Positions 11,735-21,541 of a stretch of 64,000 nucleotides of DNA are shown in pieces. A program made the position numbers and the translations under genes. Numbering within the stretch: the first letter of the stretch is position 1; each line of letters begins with the position of its first letter. The notes beneath the pieces are model-generated. The model was not told the DNA's origin, did not search any database, and saw only the letters and a list, made by a program, of their open reading frames with translations. The stretch comes from Hyaloperonospora brassicae (taxonomy: Eukaryota > Oomycota > Peronosporomycetes > Peronosporales > Peronosporaceae). The stretch is from NCBI GenBank assembly GCA_947650285.1, contig CANTFL010000530.1, forward strand, positions 1 to 64,000, given 5' to 3'.

Positions 11735-12790
11735 ATTGCTTTATAATGACACCTTTGTAGTGTACAAAGATTTGGGCATGCAGCAAGTTCCGACGGCACT
11801 ATCAATTTCAAACCCGACTAAATGATATTGACATGGCAGATATATATACGATGCCAAACCACAACACCAGGATAAAAATGATCTAACCACGTTGTCGTTC
11901 AGTCAACAGACAAAAAACTTCGACGAATTCGCTTAAGGCATCATCGAACGTTTCCTTCCTGAAATGTGTCTGCAGACTTCTTTGTCTGCAGACATTGAAG
12001 TCATCAATAACAGCCAAACAGAAGGAACAGATTCACTGGCGTCTATTGATATGATTGAGCGTTTTATAGTATCTAACCTGATAAGAATGAAGAGAAATTT
12101 GATCCCACAAGTTGAGAAACATTAACTGCAGCCGCTGCACCTACAACAACAGCAGCAGCGAAAACAGCAGTAGCAGCATAAACAGAGCAATAACAGCAAT
12201 AACAGCAATAACAGCAGCAGCAGCAACCGCAGCACCTTTAACAACCGCAGCAGCAGAAACAGCAGTAACAGCATCAACAAAAGCAATATCAGAGCAGCAG
12301 TACCAGTATCAACAATAGCAACAACTATAACAAAAGCAATAACATTAATAGCACGAACATTAGCACCGACTGACTGTGTTTACGGCCGCGACCGATAATA
12401 CAAAGACTCGTTTACGTCCTCATGTCTCGCGTCTGCGTCTGCGCCTGCAACTGGTGGCTACAAGCGCGACAACCCCACAACTGGTAGCTGCAAGCGTAGC
12501 ACGCTCGCAACCGGTGTCTCCAAGCGCATCACCCCCGCGGCAGAACCCTCTCCGCAGCTTCCCAAACAGGGCGGGGGCTAGTCACGGTTGTAAAATGGAA
12601 AAACGAAAATGATTAAGAATGTGTGGTTCAATGTGTGCCACGTTAACATGAGTTCACTAGGACGTGGGGCATTTTTTAATGTTCGTGATTATCTGGGGCG
12701 TTTTTTATTTTAAAATTATTGGGGGCAATTTTCAATTATTTGGGGCATTTATTTTATTTTCGTGATGAAATGGGGCATTTTTTTCATTTT
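11735..12790 (-). repeat. Right arm of ~1-kb inverted repeat
   Basis: Inverted copy of 7117-8150. Differences noted by eye include single bases near 12003, 12127 and 12540. The CAG/AAC microsatellite (12150-12310) is matched in length in both arms. Confidence 0.88.
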
Positions 12791-14125
12791 CAACTATAGA
12801 AATGTTCCGGATTCAGATAATATGAACATCCGTAAAAACCGATATTACGGCGTTCATCGCCTCCTACACACTGCTTAACATTATAATTGTAGACAAGTGT
12901 AGCAACCCCTATGTAATTTTAATGTGTCGATAAAAGCCTTCGACATTCCGCCACATTTTTTTGGATGGTTAAGCATGGCCTTATACAAGTGGACGATGCT
13001 ACGCTTCTCTTGTAGGCTTATTAGCCCCTTGTACTTATTACTCGTGTGTGTACAGCACGAAATGAATGTCACTGCAGTCTTCTTTTGCGTAATTGATTGC
13101 AAGTGTCCGTGTATCATCTTGAACAAAAGCCATTCGTTTGTGCATCTGGCACCACCGAGCTATATTACTGTGTGAAAAATGTTTAATCGAGACACCGTTA
13201 CGAAGTCAACAAGAACATCCGACGTCAAAACTATTAATGCTTTATGATCTTATCGATATAAAATATGGCAAGCTATATATGGAAATACGGTCATGCGTTA
13301 TGAGGAGAGAAAAGTGTCTTATAAGGAGAGATTGCTAGCATTAAAAGCAGTAGAGAGTTCTATAAATGTATGTGCGGACTCAAACGCTTACTATCTATCC
13401 TTAAAAAAACCAAATTCTGTTTTTGTTTAAATTCGCGATTCTAGTGTTCAAATAAATCGAATGAGGGAGGAACTAGCACCAGATATATATTACTAAATTA
13501 TATTATAATATATGTGTTTAGATCATAATAAAAAGTATTTTGTACCGCATGATGAATTTTCTAAGAACTAAAGGATCAAAAAACAAATATGGATGATTGA
13601 TGTAAAATAGTCGACCACACTTGCATATAGAAGAATATGTCATGCGCCTTGACGTGTACGTGCATCCCTGCTCTCATTTTATTTATATTTACATTTTTTT
13701 TAATTATCCGACGACAATCAAAATTCAAGTAATTAGGCGCATCGACAATTTAATTCAGCCTGACAGTCGTTGTAAGAAAATATAGAAGGCCACTCTTATC
13801 TTATCTTTTACAAACATATAGTAGCATAATACATTGTTCGAATGATGCGTAGTTGGCGCGTATTGTCATGGCTGGACATCCATAGATTACGACACCGCAG
13901 GCTCAGAGTATCACTTTGTAATTTCAATCAGATGTTTTAAAGTCAAACTAAGGCAGTATGAGACGAAAAAAACGGAAGCACGTATAGATATCATATTGAA
14001 TATATGATCGAAGATTTTGGTGCTACTACGGCTGATTTCGAATATTTTCGAGGGCACATGCTCGCAAACAAAAGAAGCTATACTCATGAAATTTTAATGC
14101 ACGACATAAATGAAGCTTCTGGCAA
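12791..14125. other. No supported gene
   Basis: AT-rich DNA with short frames only. The reading frame at 12881-13126 (-) has no recognised domain. Confidence 0.4.
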
Positions 14126-14208
14126 TGGTCGTGATGTTCGTGTTGATCTTTGAAATTGCACTCACGACATCGGCGCAACATGGATATCTGCAGTTAATGA
14201 CTTGAGGG
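14126..14208 (+). pseudogene. Possible signal peptide plus HGYL start of a secreted protein
   Basis: A short frame reads MVVMFVLIFEIALTTSAQ followed by HGYLQ and then stops within a few codons. A hydrophobic leader ending in Ala-Gln before an N-terminal His-Gly resembles the start of secreted lytic polysaccharide monooxygenases of oomycetes. Only this edge is present, so it is at most a relic and may be chance. Confidence 0.2.
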
Positions 14209-14788
14209 GTAAATCGCAGCAAAGTGGTATGCATCGACACACACAAAATGTAGCGCAATGAACTTCGACCATAGTCGCTTGACCTTTGACCACAGTAACA
14301 ACAGATGCCTTTAAAGAATGATGTTGGCTATAAACAACTCATACGAAGTAAATTAAAGTGATTAATGCATACGACAGACTAGTGCGGTACCAGCTAATTG
14401 CAATGCTGTTTTCATGTACTAGTCAGTTAAATGGTTTCTGTAATCTTTATTTTTCAATTTTATTTGGACATGCGGTCGTTAGCATATATAAATTCGAATT
14501 TTTTGGTTTACGTCAGTGATGCAATTTTACTTAGCTTTCGACCCATTTTTTATAAATATTTTTATCTTAAGTATTTGTTTTCACATTTATTTCTGACGAT
14601 GTAGCAGAAAAGGTTTGCTGTCAGCCAAGTGCCACCTAATAGTCTCGAACGACATCATGAGTATGTGCATCCAACCACTACATTGTGTAGGATTATAAGT
14701 TATGCGGCCATGAAATCGGTTTTAATCACGACCCCGCAACACGCATCATATTTAACGTGCGAATTGTTGAGTAAAGTTTATTCACAAA

Positions 14789-15224
14789 TTAATATTTGAG
14801 GGTGCTCACCACGCTGTTAGCCAAACAGACATTGTCATTTTTACAATTGTAGAGTGCAAGACAGCAACCGATAAATGAACACAAAATGAAGACGAATGAC
14901 AACTTGTTGACTTTTAGAGTAAGCTTTGCTCTTTGCAACGCCCACATATCCGGCTTTGTGAAGTACAGGTCCAGATAGTTGCCAGCTCCACGATTCTTCC
15001 ACCATTGCGACACACTTGATCTTACTGTCCCCATATATGGGTTAAAAACCATTGCAATGTACCTCAATGCAACTCTTCGTATCTGGATATTTCTTACTTG
15101 GACACCCGCAAAGCGCATCATCAGCATAGCATCCGTCAGAACAGGTTCCATCATCGCGCTGGCTGAGAGCTGAGCTGGCCGCGACAGCGGCGATCACGAT
15201 CAAAAGGCTGGTCTTCATGTTCAT
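14789..15224 (-). pseudogene. Small cysteine-rich secreted protein, broken
   Basis: The frame at 15224-15042 encodes 60 aa: a typical signal peptide (MNMKTSLLIVIAAVAASSALS), then a Cys-rich stretch with C spacing C-x3-C-x6-C-x1-C-x9-C-x4-C, ending at a stop after the sixth Cys. A second frame (15154-14789) overlaps it and continues with a Trp-rich segment and a hydrophobic C-terminus, so the locus looks frameshifted. Small secreted Cys-rich proteins are a known class of oomycete apoplastic effector candidates, but I cannot name the family. It is one of very few non-transposon-like genes in the window. Confidence 0.5.
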
Positions 15225-17499
15225 CTTGCGCGGGGACGAAGGTAGTCTGTAATGAGCTTGACTTGACGGATTGCAGAATGACTGGGTCGACAGATCACCG
15301 ATAAGTCAGAGATGCCGCACAAGCCATCAAGACGAGCGATCAGTTCGACATGCACAATGACAATACAGTCGAGAAGTTAACTGTATCGCATCAACTATGT
15401 TCAACGTTCAGTTGTATTCGGTCGCATGTGGGCGCGACGGCACGATCTAGCTCTCGTCGATTGTAATTCTTAGATGTAAAAGAGACGCATGCCAGCGGCG
15501 ATCCAGCGACAAAATAGGGAAGCACAAGACCTGTACAATAACGGGAAGCCTGTACCTTTGCACGAGTACAAACGTTACACCTTCAACAAATTGGAAGATC
15601 CGTGTGCCGCAACTTGCGGGCTACGCGAGATTTGACCCTCACAAGCTGGTGTGTGCTCTCGTTACGATGTGCTATCACGCTTTTTGGCACATCATTAGCT
15701 ACACGTCTTCGACACAACAACAAGTATGCTCCTGCCATAACATACATACTATCGCGCCGAGTACCTGCAACGTTGGTGATCTCGACGAACTTCGAACCTC
15801 TAGTACGTACCTTTTAAGCAGATAAGGGTCGCCACACCGTTCGAGACGATGTGACGATACGCCGTCTTTCTTGCTGCAAGACCAAATGCGAGGCGGCGGC
15901 GGGCAACGACCAACGACTACATCCAGCTGTAGCGCACCGCTCTACGCAAAGAATCCAGAGCACTTACTTGTGATATCTACCTAGCCCACATCTTTCGGAA
16001 AAAATGTCCGACCGTAATCGTAGCTTTAAAGAGTAAATGTCAACCACACAAGTGATCTCAAAGCGACAGTGCAGTGCGCGGCATAGAACCAAAACGTGAG
16101 CACCAACCGTACACTCGCTTCTTTCTCTACACTTACTGTATTGAGAGATGTTAGCACCCCGCTGAGCTGGCGTGCCCACGTGGCCAAGCCAGCGATAGGA
16201 ATGTATAATCTGACCAAAGCACGACAACGTCCGCTTGGTGGAGTCGGGAAGAATCGTTGCGCACAGTTGTCTATGATAAAGTACAGTATTCTGTGGGTCT
16301 TTCTTTGTGCGCAATCAGCGCGGGAAGTTGTGGCTGGGATGTGCCGGACGTCAGGATTCAGATGCAAGTCTGTCGTCCATACGCAAGAAAGCCTTGGCCT
16401 TTCGGCGACAGCTCATCACGTTGTAGTTTTCAGGTTCACTTTTAGGGTACAACGAAAGCCGGTTTCTGTCTCCGTCTCTTGTCCGAGTGCCCCATACGAC
16501 CATAATTTTCCCTCGCGAAAGCGCAAGCAGGTGAAAGTCTATCCCGTGCACGTCGTTTCATGGCAGACCTAAGAGGTGCAATATCGGATGCTGGCGTAAG
16601 CGCTTTGGCGGTCGCACATAAGGCCTATTGTGTCGCGCAAGCGGCTACCTAAAGTACCGAAGTTTGTGTGGTAGTGTTCCCTTGGAACGCATTGTGTTGT
16701 GGCAACGCGCTACTGGAGTGGTCTGACCGTGCTTGCGACCGCTACCTTGGTTGGATATATAAGATGGTGCTAGGTAGGATCGACCCCCCCACATAGAAGC
16801 ACGTCACACCTCGCTTCGCGTGGGTCGCATACGCTCTTAAAGTGTTCTGACACTGACGTGAGCTATAATGACTTTTGGGCTTTGTGCATATGCAATGTCG
16901 ATCAACTGCGAAGTGGGATCATCGACACAAGCGCTTACGACCTCTGGTGCCATGCTGTGCGCATGCATCGCTTTTAATATGCGACTATTGAGTCTAAGTA
17001 GTAGACTCGGATACGTTTTCATACCGCCTTTCGCATTAGCCGGCGCTTAAGCCCTGACTTAGGAATATGTAGACTCCATTGCGTGTGGATAACACCGTTT
17101 TTAAAGACGATCTGAATCACTCCATACGTCGTGGCTGCATCACAGCGTGGCTGTCACCCGTAGAGACCGAAGTAGCCAACTGCCTGAGTGTCGTGCTCTG
17201 CTGTAGCCTAGTGGCAGGTAGTATTGCCTGTGCTACCATGGTAACGCGCAACTAACATTAACGTAACAATATGTCGGTCTTTTCACGCTTCTCCTGTCGG
17301 TGTTACAGTCGTATCTTGTACTCAGTCCGTGGCATGTTAGCAGCCGACTGGATCCGGATATCGTGCGGCAGTAGATGACGGACCACGAGAGCTTGACCTC
17401 TCCGGTAATGAGCTGGTCGACACCGGCGTCACACACGCCAAGACTCACTACGCCACTATTCGGTCCGGTCATGCGATGATAGCATCTGAGGAGTCGGTT
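15225..17499. other. No firm gene; part is a dispersed repeat
   Basis: The frame at 16096-16572 (+, 158 aa) has no recognised domain. Its segment around 16273-16420 resembles 62760-62930 (both encode WVFLCA(Q/R)S...E.V.G), which suggests a dispersed repeat rather than a gene. The rest shows nothing I can support. Confidence 0.35.
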
Positions 17500-17930
17500 G
17501 GTCCGCGTATGCTCGATCAGAAAACCTTTCTTCTCATGTCGAGCCTTCCGATCATCACTTTGACAGCCGCATGGTTTGCCAAGATCAGGCCCGACACTAC
17601 TTAAGAAGCACAACTGCACTGTACTGAGGTCTTCATGTACTTTATCGTGTATGTGCAGAAGTCGGTACAATACGCATCGATAACACAATACGCGCCACTG
17701 GGTAGTTGCGTTCTATCGAGCGCGCCAGGGTTGCACATTGGCGGTAAGCTCCACATTTAACGGAGTCACTCAATCCTCTCCCGACCGCAACTTATGCATG
17801 TCTACACGTTTCAAATCATCATTGTGCGCGTCTTTTGCATGAAAGCATGTGGTGGAATTGGGTCGGTTCGTGCCCAACAGCGTGTCATGCTACAACTCTA
17901 GACAGCATTGACTATTAATCGAAGGTTGTA
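17500..17930 (+). repeat. Dispersed repeat, copy 1
   Basis: Similar in the same orientation to 36200-36577. Shared blocks include AACTGTACTGAGG, GGTACAATACGCAT (GGTACAAATACGCAT in the other copy) and GCGGTAAGCTCCAC. It lies just left of the G1 element. No coding potential recognised. Confidence 0.65.
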
Positions 17931-18177
17931 GCAATCAACATGGACAAGCAGTCAGTCGGTTTTCTGGACACAGCGACCGACTGCTTGAATCCTCTTCCAC
18001 TGCCAAGACGCCCGAGGCATCGCATTCTGTGCTCATCGGCTTGTCTCCATAGATTACCCAGGTTTGTGATAGACGCCGTGGTAAATCAACACGTCCTTCC
18101 GGCTTCAACTCGACAACCGTGTAGCTGGTTTGAAGGATCGGTATTGTGCTGCTTAGTATATTGTTGAAGACTCGACA

Positions 18178-18568
18178 TGTAACGGGGCACACCCTTGCGT
18201 AACTTAACGCAAGGGTTTTGGGTGCCCCGACGGACGTACACGTGGCAAGCGAGGAAGCGTAGGTAGGGTAAAAGTAGAACTGTTATATTAATATAATTAA
18301 GTCTTTAAACTACTGTCTCTCTGTTTGACTTAGTTTAACTATACTAATATAACTGGATGTATGGTGACGTCTCGTCACCACTCATTGCGCGCGTCTTGCG
18401 GCGATTGGTGGGTTGATATCATCACGATATCAACCAATGAACAGACCCTTTGGTCGACCCTTCAATATCACCACTTTGGTGATATTGTTTAAAGAATATC
18501 CATCTTTATATTCTTTATTGTCACTTTCCTTAAAGTGACAATTCCATGTAACGGGCTGCCCCGTTACA
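18178..18568 (-). repeat. G1 3' LTR
   Basis: 391 bp, TG..CA ends with 12-bp inverted termini. Differs from 25774-26164 only at the C/T in ATTCCATG versus ATTTCATG near 18544. It contains four clear internal hairpins: CCCTTGCGT arms near 18191, GTTGATATC/GATATCAAC, CAATATCACC/GGTGATATTG at 18463-18487 and GTCACTTT/AAAGTGAC. Confidence 0.97.
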
Positions 18569-18583
18569 TCACCCCCCCCTTAA
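18569..18583 (-). other. G1 polypurine tract
   Basis: On the minus strand the bases just before the 3' LTR read AAGGGGGGGGTGA. A purine run abutting the 3' LTR is the plus-strand primer of reverse transcription. The older relative has TGAGGGGGGTGA in the same place (35703-35714). Confidence 0.85.
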
Positions 18584-18685
18584 CTGATAGTCACCGTGTG
18601 ACTATCCAAAATACGGAGGCCACCCGTTGGCCACCATTGGGACAGGGAGCACTTGTTGGGTCCGTTCCATTCACTTTCCGCTTGA

Positions 18686-18714
18686 CCTCGCATAGTTAAC
18701 ATGTCTATGCGAGG
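18686..18714 (+). other. Start-codon hairpin of the antisense ORF
   Basis: Arms CCTCGCATAG and CTATGCGAGG (10 bp) with a 9-nt loop that contains the ATG at 18701-18703. Confidence 0.85.
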
Positions 18715-20308
18715 TGACTCAAGACCCACAAATCCCGGTGCTGTGCCAGCCTCTGCGGCAGACGATTCGTCGTCTGCCGCCCCTTCTTCGCCTGCAGCAA
18801 CAGGTGCTGCAGGTGCACGCGGTATCACACCGCGTACGCACGATGACCCTGATGTAGAGGTCATCTACTCTGGCGAGTCAGACGTGTCTGACTCGGGCAA
18901 TGCTCCAGAGGCGTCTCGCTCACCGGCGACGCCTCAGTATTCGCTAAGACCACTGCCGAACGAACGGACTCGTGATTTGCATCACAGTCTGTTCGGCAGT
19001 GATGACAATGATCAGGGTGGTGAGGAATTCTATTCCTCACCACCGCCGGCTCGTGCGTCTTCGCACGAGCGTGATGACGATGGCGCGAGCCGTCGTCAAT
19101 CTGGGAGCCGTGGTACCGACAAGGGTACCACTGTGAAGCGTGATGAGTTGAAGCCGTGGCGTTTGCCCGAACGGCTCATCAATAGCCTGTCTCACGAGAC
19201 AGGCCAACACCATCGAATACCCTTATTCGATGCAACCGAGCTTCACGGCTTGAGTTCCAGCGCGAAGAACTTTCGCGCTGAGAAAGACTTTTATCTCGAT
19301 GTCTTCCTTAGACATCGATGGTACAACAGCAACCAAAAGCGTGACAAAGTCTCGCTTTTGGCTGCGTGGAACGCGTTCGTCCAAAACGTAAAGAATTTTG
19401 GACGAGAAGGGTGGCTCAAGAAACTTGAGGCGACACGCCTCAGGTTCGAAAGGCGAACGCCAACCGGTGCTAGATACCGGTTGCATTGTTTATCGAGTGA
19501 GGCAGTAATTCCTTGCCTCACATGGGGAGACCCTTGTGCGAGTTGTGTTGACAACTCGCAGCGTGCACATAGGGATGTGTATTCCCTAGATTCGCCCTGG
19601 GGAAGGGCACACATCTCGGCTGAGATGCGTGACGCGATTGCAAACTTGCAATCTGTCTACAAGCGCCTAGGGCGCGTGTTTACCGATGGGCCACAGGACT
19701 CATCGGATTGGTCTCTTCATACTGGCGGACGAGACCTTCAACATCCATCAACAGCTGAGAGCGGGGCTCCCAGCTGTTCCAAGAGGGTGGATACCCCCGC
19801 CACTGGACGAGGTAGCTCGTCCTTGATCCTGAATCGTCACAGTGATTCAAGATACGCTCCACTAGAAAGCGTTGATCACCGTGAGCATCCACCAAAGGAT
19901 GTGGTGGAGGAGGAAAGACCTCCTCCAGATGATTCGGTTCACCATCTCGACCCTTACGAGATGGATCGCGCAATCGATGAATTGCGCGATGACTTGAAGC
20001 ACGAGCGCGACCGGCGCTACGTTTCGACCGATACCGTGCGGAAGAACTGCAAGGGTCACGAGGCTGATCGGGCGAGGGATCGCGCCGATTATGCCACAGC
20101 GCAGCTTCAGGTCGAGCGGGATGTCCGCTCCCTATTCGGCGAGCTGGCGACAGCTCGCGGGGAGATATCTCGGTTGAGTTCCGAGGTATCATATCTGCGC
20201 GACCAGACGGATCGTCTGGAGCGCGAACGCAAGAACTTGATGGATGTTCTTGAACGTGGGGGCTATCTTCATCGGAAGAAGAAGGCTCGTACTGACAGAA
20301 CGACCTAA
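18701..20308 (+). CDS. Antisense ORF of G1 (535 aa), coiled-coil protein
   Basis: An intact 535-codon ATG-to-stop frame runs opposite to gag-pol. It begins 133 bp inside the 3' LTR and overlaps the chromodomain end of pol by about 630 bp. Residues 1-140 are Ser/Ala/Asp-rich and probably disordered. Residues 150-330 look folded (W, F and K/R rich, with Cys at 263, 272, 279 and 282). Residues about 420-518 are a heptad-like coiled coil, and the tail KKKARTDR is NLS-like. I know no function. It could be a Gag-like, regulatory or DNA/RNA-binding protein. Its ATG lies in the loop of a 10-bp-stem hairpin (18686-18714). A bidirectional 3' LTR could drive it (inference). Related sequence occurs at 34700-35640. 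Confidence 0.85.
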   Translation: MSMRGDSRPTNPGAVPASAADDSSSAAPSSPAATGAAGARGITPRTHDDPDVEVIYSGESDVSDSGNAPEASRSPATPQYSLRPLPNERTRDLHHSLFGSDDNDQGGEEFYSSPPPARASSHERDDDGASRRQSGSRGTDKGTTVKRDELKPWRLPERLINSLSHETGQHHRIPLFDATELHGLSSSAKNFRAEKDFYLDVFLRHRWYNSNQKRDKVSLLAAWNAFVQNVKNFGREGWLKKLEATRLRFERRTPTGARYRLHCLSSEAVIPCLTWGDPCASCVDNSQRAHRDVYSLDSPWGRAHISAEMRDAIANLQSVYKRLGRVFTDGPQDSSDWSLHTGGRDLQHPSTAESGAPSCSKRVDTPATGRGSSSLILNRHSDSRYAPLESVDHREHPPKDVVEEERPPPDDSVHHLDPYEMDRAIDELRDDLKHERDRRYVSTDTVRKNCKGHEADRARDRADYATAQLQVERDVRSLFGELATARGEISRLSSEVSYLRDQTDRLERERKNLMDVLERGGYLHRKKKARTDRTT

Positions 20309-20912
20309 GCCTCCCCACGTAAAACGTAGGATGCGTGCGCATCCTACGTGGCAATTCGAGTGTGTATGCATTGCCCTTGCGATGCAACACTCGAAATGGC
20401 CCAATGTATTTCGGCAGTAGTTTACTACTGCCGACACTAGTGACTGCATATCCAGGTAAGTTTACCGTAGACAGTAGTACTAGGTCGTTAACCTTAAATG
20501 AAAGAACATTTGCCCTTCCATTCTTGTCTGCGTTCCGTTTCTGACGGTCCACCGCATTTGCGATGGAGTCCTGAACGAAACGGACTACCGCTTCTCGAGT
20601 CAGCAGGAAGTTCTCTGCTGACTCTTTGTTTTGTCTTTCAGTGCGCTTCGTGCGCACTGCTAAGAGATTGCTCTCTTCTTCAGCGAGGTTGTCTTCTTCC
20701 TCGCTGACATAATCGTTGGCGATGCTGAATATACCAGCATCGTCATCATCATCCGAATCAATAATAGCGTCGTCGCTATTATTGAGATGATCTTCTTCAT
20801 CGATGTCGACTTGATCGACATCGGCATCATACGTGACGACGTTAACGTCGACACGTGATGAGCAAGAGCCAAAACGGTTTTTGCTCGAGCGAGTCCCTCC
20901 CCCCTTATCCAA
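19680..20912 (-). CDS. G1 pol 3' part: integrase C-terminal domain and chromodomain
   Basis: The 410-codon frame holds an Asp/Glu/Ser-rich insert (residues 24-85), the GPY/F-type module ([20 protein letters not shown], about 168-187), a long Pro/Ser/Arg linker (205-340) and a chromodomain (about 347-400: [25 protein letters not shown]). Chromodomains steer chromovirus integration toward marked chromatin. The frame is separated from the integrase core by a break at a C6/G6 run near 20900. The first codon is not an ATG, so this is a downstream part of pol, not a separate gene. Residues from about 200 on are also coded on the other strand by the antisense ORF. Confidence 0.88.
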   Translation of the reverse strand: MDKGGGTRSSKNRFGSCSSRVDVNVVTYDADVDQVDIDEEDHLNNSDDAIIDSDDDDDAGIFSIANDYVSEEEDNLAEEESNLLAVRTKRTERQNKESAENFLLTREAVVRFVQDSIANAVDRQKRNADKNGRANVLSFKVNDLVLLSTVNLPGYAVTSVGSSKLLPKYIGPFRVLHRKGNAYTLELPRRMRTHPTFYVGRLRSFCQYEPSSSDEDSPHVQEHPSSSCVRAPDDPSGRADMIPRNSTEISPRELSPARRIGSGHPARPEAALWHNRRDPSPDQPRDPCSSSARYRSKRSAGRARASSHRAIHRLRDPSRKGRDGEPNHLEEVFPPPPHPLVDAHGDQRFLVERILNHCDDSGSRTSYLVQWRGYPPSWNSWEPRSQLLMDVEGLVRQYEETNPMSPVAHR

Positions 20913-21541
20913 GAGTCACACTCTATAAGGGTGGGCACTCGTGGATGGCGTAGGCCATTCACGTAAAACGGTGTGTGCTGTGTGGAAGCATGCACCGAAT
21001 TATTGATGGCGAATTCCACCATGGGTAGGAATTCGCTCCAACTCGGAAACGAGTGGACATATCCTCGAAGGATCTCTTCGAGGACACGGTTCGCACGTTC
21101 CGTCTGACCATCTGTTTCTGGATGGTCAGAGGTGGACATCTTCAATCGTGTTCCGAGAGTACGGAACACGGTTTGCCAAAATGCCGCCGTGAACCGAGGG
21201 TCACGGTCGGATACGAGTTCACGGGGTAACCCGTGGAGTCTAAAGACCGTGTCTAGAAAGACACGAGCACAACCTTGAGCCTTGATCGACTCAGGGACAG
21301 CAGCAAGATGGACCATCTTGCTGAATCGGTCAACAAACACAAGAATACCATTATTCTTGTGAGCGTCTTCGGGAAACCCGAAGACGAAGTCCATGGAAAC
21401 GGACTGCCAGCACTCTGTCGGAACAGGCAGAGGCTGCAATGGCGCACGGGATGAAGGACTAGGCTTCACCCGTTGAAAAACCTCGCAAGCAACGTATGTA
21501 CTTGCGAACAAACTGATACTGGCGTGGCCAGTAAAAGTCAC
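20660..21541 (-). CDS. G1 integrase catalytic core
   Basis: The useful part (about 21500-20900) has the DDE triad context: SVSMDFVFGFPEDAH, LVSDRDPRF and DGQTERANRVLEEILRG. It follows the HHCC zinc-binding module of the upstream frame, but the frame changes near 21500 at a one-base insertion inside the CC half of the zinc finger, where one Cys also reads Phe. The end of this frame (after RGEGLARAK) is out of frame with the true continuation at 19680-20912. In life this would be the DNA-joining enzyme. This copy is defective. Confidence 0.85.
   Translation of the reverse strand: MTFTGHASISLFASTYVACEVFQRVKPSPSSRAPLQPLPVPTECWQSVSMDFVFGFPEDAHKNNGILVFVDRFSKMVHLAAVPESIKAQGCARVFLDTVFRLHGLPRELVSDRDPRFTAAFWQTVFRTLGTRLKMSTSDHPETDGQTERANRVLEEILRGYVHSFPSWSEFLPMVEFAINNSVHASTQHTPFYVNGLRHPRVPTLIECDSWIRGEGLARAKTVLALAHHVSTLTSSRMMPMSIKSTSMKKIISIIATTLLLIRMMMTMLVYSASPTIMSARKKTTSLKKRAIS

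Larger units (their letters stand above)
7117..12790. mobile_element. MULE-2: long-TIR MULE-like (foldback) element
   Basis: Two ~1-kb inverted arms bracket about 3.6 kb that contains a decayed MULE transposase on the minus strand (9977-11280) and a nested G3 LTR-gag fragment (about 8720-9965). Long TIRs around a MULE transposase fit long-TIR Mutator-like elements. I could not find a flanking 9-bp TSD, so the exact ends are uncertain. The alternative is a recent inverted duplication unrelated to the transposase. Confidence 0.6.

Noticed and set aside
16096..16572. 158-aa plus-strand frame
   Set aside because: No domain, and part of it is a dispersed repeat also present near 62.8 kb.
18755..18835. 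CRISPR-like array because of regularly spaced palindromes
   Set aside because: The hairpin arms are all different in sequence, there is no repeated unit, and the stretch encodes protein in a eukaryotic retrotransposon.
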